This document shows positions 63,250 to 64,000 of a stretch of DNA of 64,000 nucleotides, piece by piece. This DNA is from Sorghum bicolor (Eukaryota > Streptophyta > Magnoliopsida > Poales > Poaceae): NCBI RefSeq assembly GCF_000003195.3, contig NC_012874.2, forward strand, positions 64,368,580-64,432,579, given 5' to 3'. Below the pieces are notes generated by a model, which did not search any database, had not been told where the DNA came from, and saw only the letters and a list, made by a program, of their open reading frames with translations. A program made the translations under genes and the position numbers. The first letter of the stretch is position 1. Every line of letters starts with the position of its first letter.

Positions 63250-63890
63250 AACAGCAGGATTCGGCCGGAATTAGGCCCATGCCCATCGGTGCTGAACTGC
63301 TTAATCAGCACCAATCAGCATAAGCGGACAGAAGTAGCCCAAACAGGTTGTTGGGCTGTTATTTGAGCACGCACGATTTTGTGTCCACTGCAGCAAGCCT
63401 TGTTGACTCACTGGCCCGTATACACTAACGTTTCAGCCCAACAAAAGCATATTTGGTTCAGGTATTTTTTTTTCATGTTCTATTTTCAAGTTAGTTTCAT
63501 TCATCATTAAACATAATAATGATAATGTAATTTAAATATTTCATGATTTTTTTCTTAATGTTCTGTGGTATCTGTAGCATTTTTTTTTATACTTGATGTT
63601 TCATTTTAGTTTGTTCTACGTGAAATTCTATTGTCCCATGTGTATACTTTTTAGCCTAATTCTCAGGCACCTTGGTGGCAGGGTGTGAACCTAAGTGGCA
63701 CATTGCTACAAGTTTAAGGCCACCAGTGTATTTAAGTCATAACTTTTTTGTTTCACATGCTTATATTCAACGTCCTGACTAATTTATAGTAATATTTACC
63801 AATCATTTTACAACAGTGGTTGCACATCCATAACGTTTAGTTTAAGGCGCACAAACTTTTCCTTCTGCAAATTTTTATTATCTGCTCCAG
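63250..63890. repeat. Dispersed repeat, copy 2 (unclassified)
   Basis: Same block order as 34421-34910, with an extra segment at about 63660-63720. It ends in a low-complexity AT-rich stretch to the window edge. No gene. Confidence 0.65.
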
Positions 63891-64000
63891 GTGTAAAAAT
63901 TTTGTATACCTATTGTACAATTTTTAGTTTTATTATTATTTTTCTTAATATACATTATTTCTCTCTTGAAGACATAACATTTTTTCTGTAGACTTGGAAG

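Overview
The window is nuclear DNA of a grass, most likely an Andropogoneae species such as sorghum. The evidence is an intron-containing CYP51-type P450, a plant sulfotransferase, nested Ty1-copia and Ty3-gypsy elements, CACTA elements, L1 LINEs and many Stowaway/Tourist-like MITEs. No bacterial-style operon, CRISPR array or rRNA is visible. Only two host genes look intact: a sulfotransferase (43963-45225, minus) and a cytochrome P450 (50704-52996, minus, two exons).

Left part (1-27730) is a Russian doll of transposons. A MITE remnant (27518-27730) was hit by a plus-strand copia element, of which 136 bp of interior and the 3' LTR (23451-27517) remain. That LTR holds a minus-strand solo LTR (24267-26414, target duplication CACCC). 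The interior of the plus-strand copia was hit by a minus-strand SIRE/Maximus-like copia element running from 23314 past the left edge: 5' LTR, gag, frameshifted pol, and a further ORF with a plant-transposon (Transposase_32-like) region. Into this element a complete Tat-lineage gypsy element (3470-15871) inserted, with 703-bp LTRs and target duplication CTATG. It carries gag, protease, RT, two RNase H domains and integrase, plus an antisense, intron-containing plant-mobile-domain gene between pol and the 3' LTR. Its ORFs carry stops and a frameshift.

Middle part (27731-43700) is intergenic. It holds a cluster of MITEs sharing a GGCCTTGTTTAG terminus, a microsatellite-flanked MITE in a long (TA)n tract, degraded LINE ORF1 and gypsy integrase remnants, and a 5.4-kb CACTA element (37245-42634, duplication ATT). 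The CACTA element sits in an old gypsy LTR, carries gene-like sequence and is itself interrupted by a 5'-truncated L1 LINE (38862-41421, 13-bp duplication).

Right part (43963-64000) holds the sulfotransferase and the CYP51H-like P450, both on the minus strand and about 5.4 kb apart. Around them lie a segmental duplication carrying a Stowaway insertion, a Mutator-type MITE nested inside another MITE, a small CACTA element with dense subterminal repeats, a decayed plus-strand L1 LINE and several Tourist-like MITEs. The two genes are the functional interest of the window. A sterol-demethylase-related P450 next to a cytosolic-type sulfotransferase could act in one specialised pathway, but the sequence alone does not prove it.
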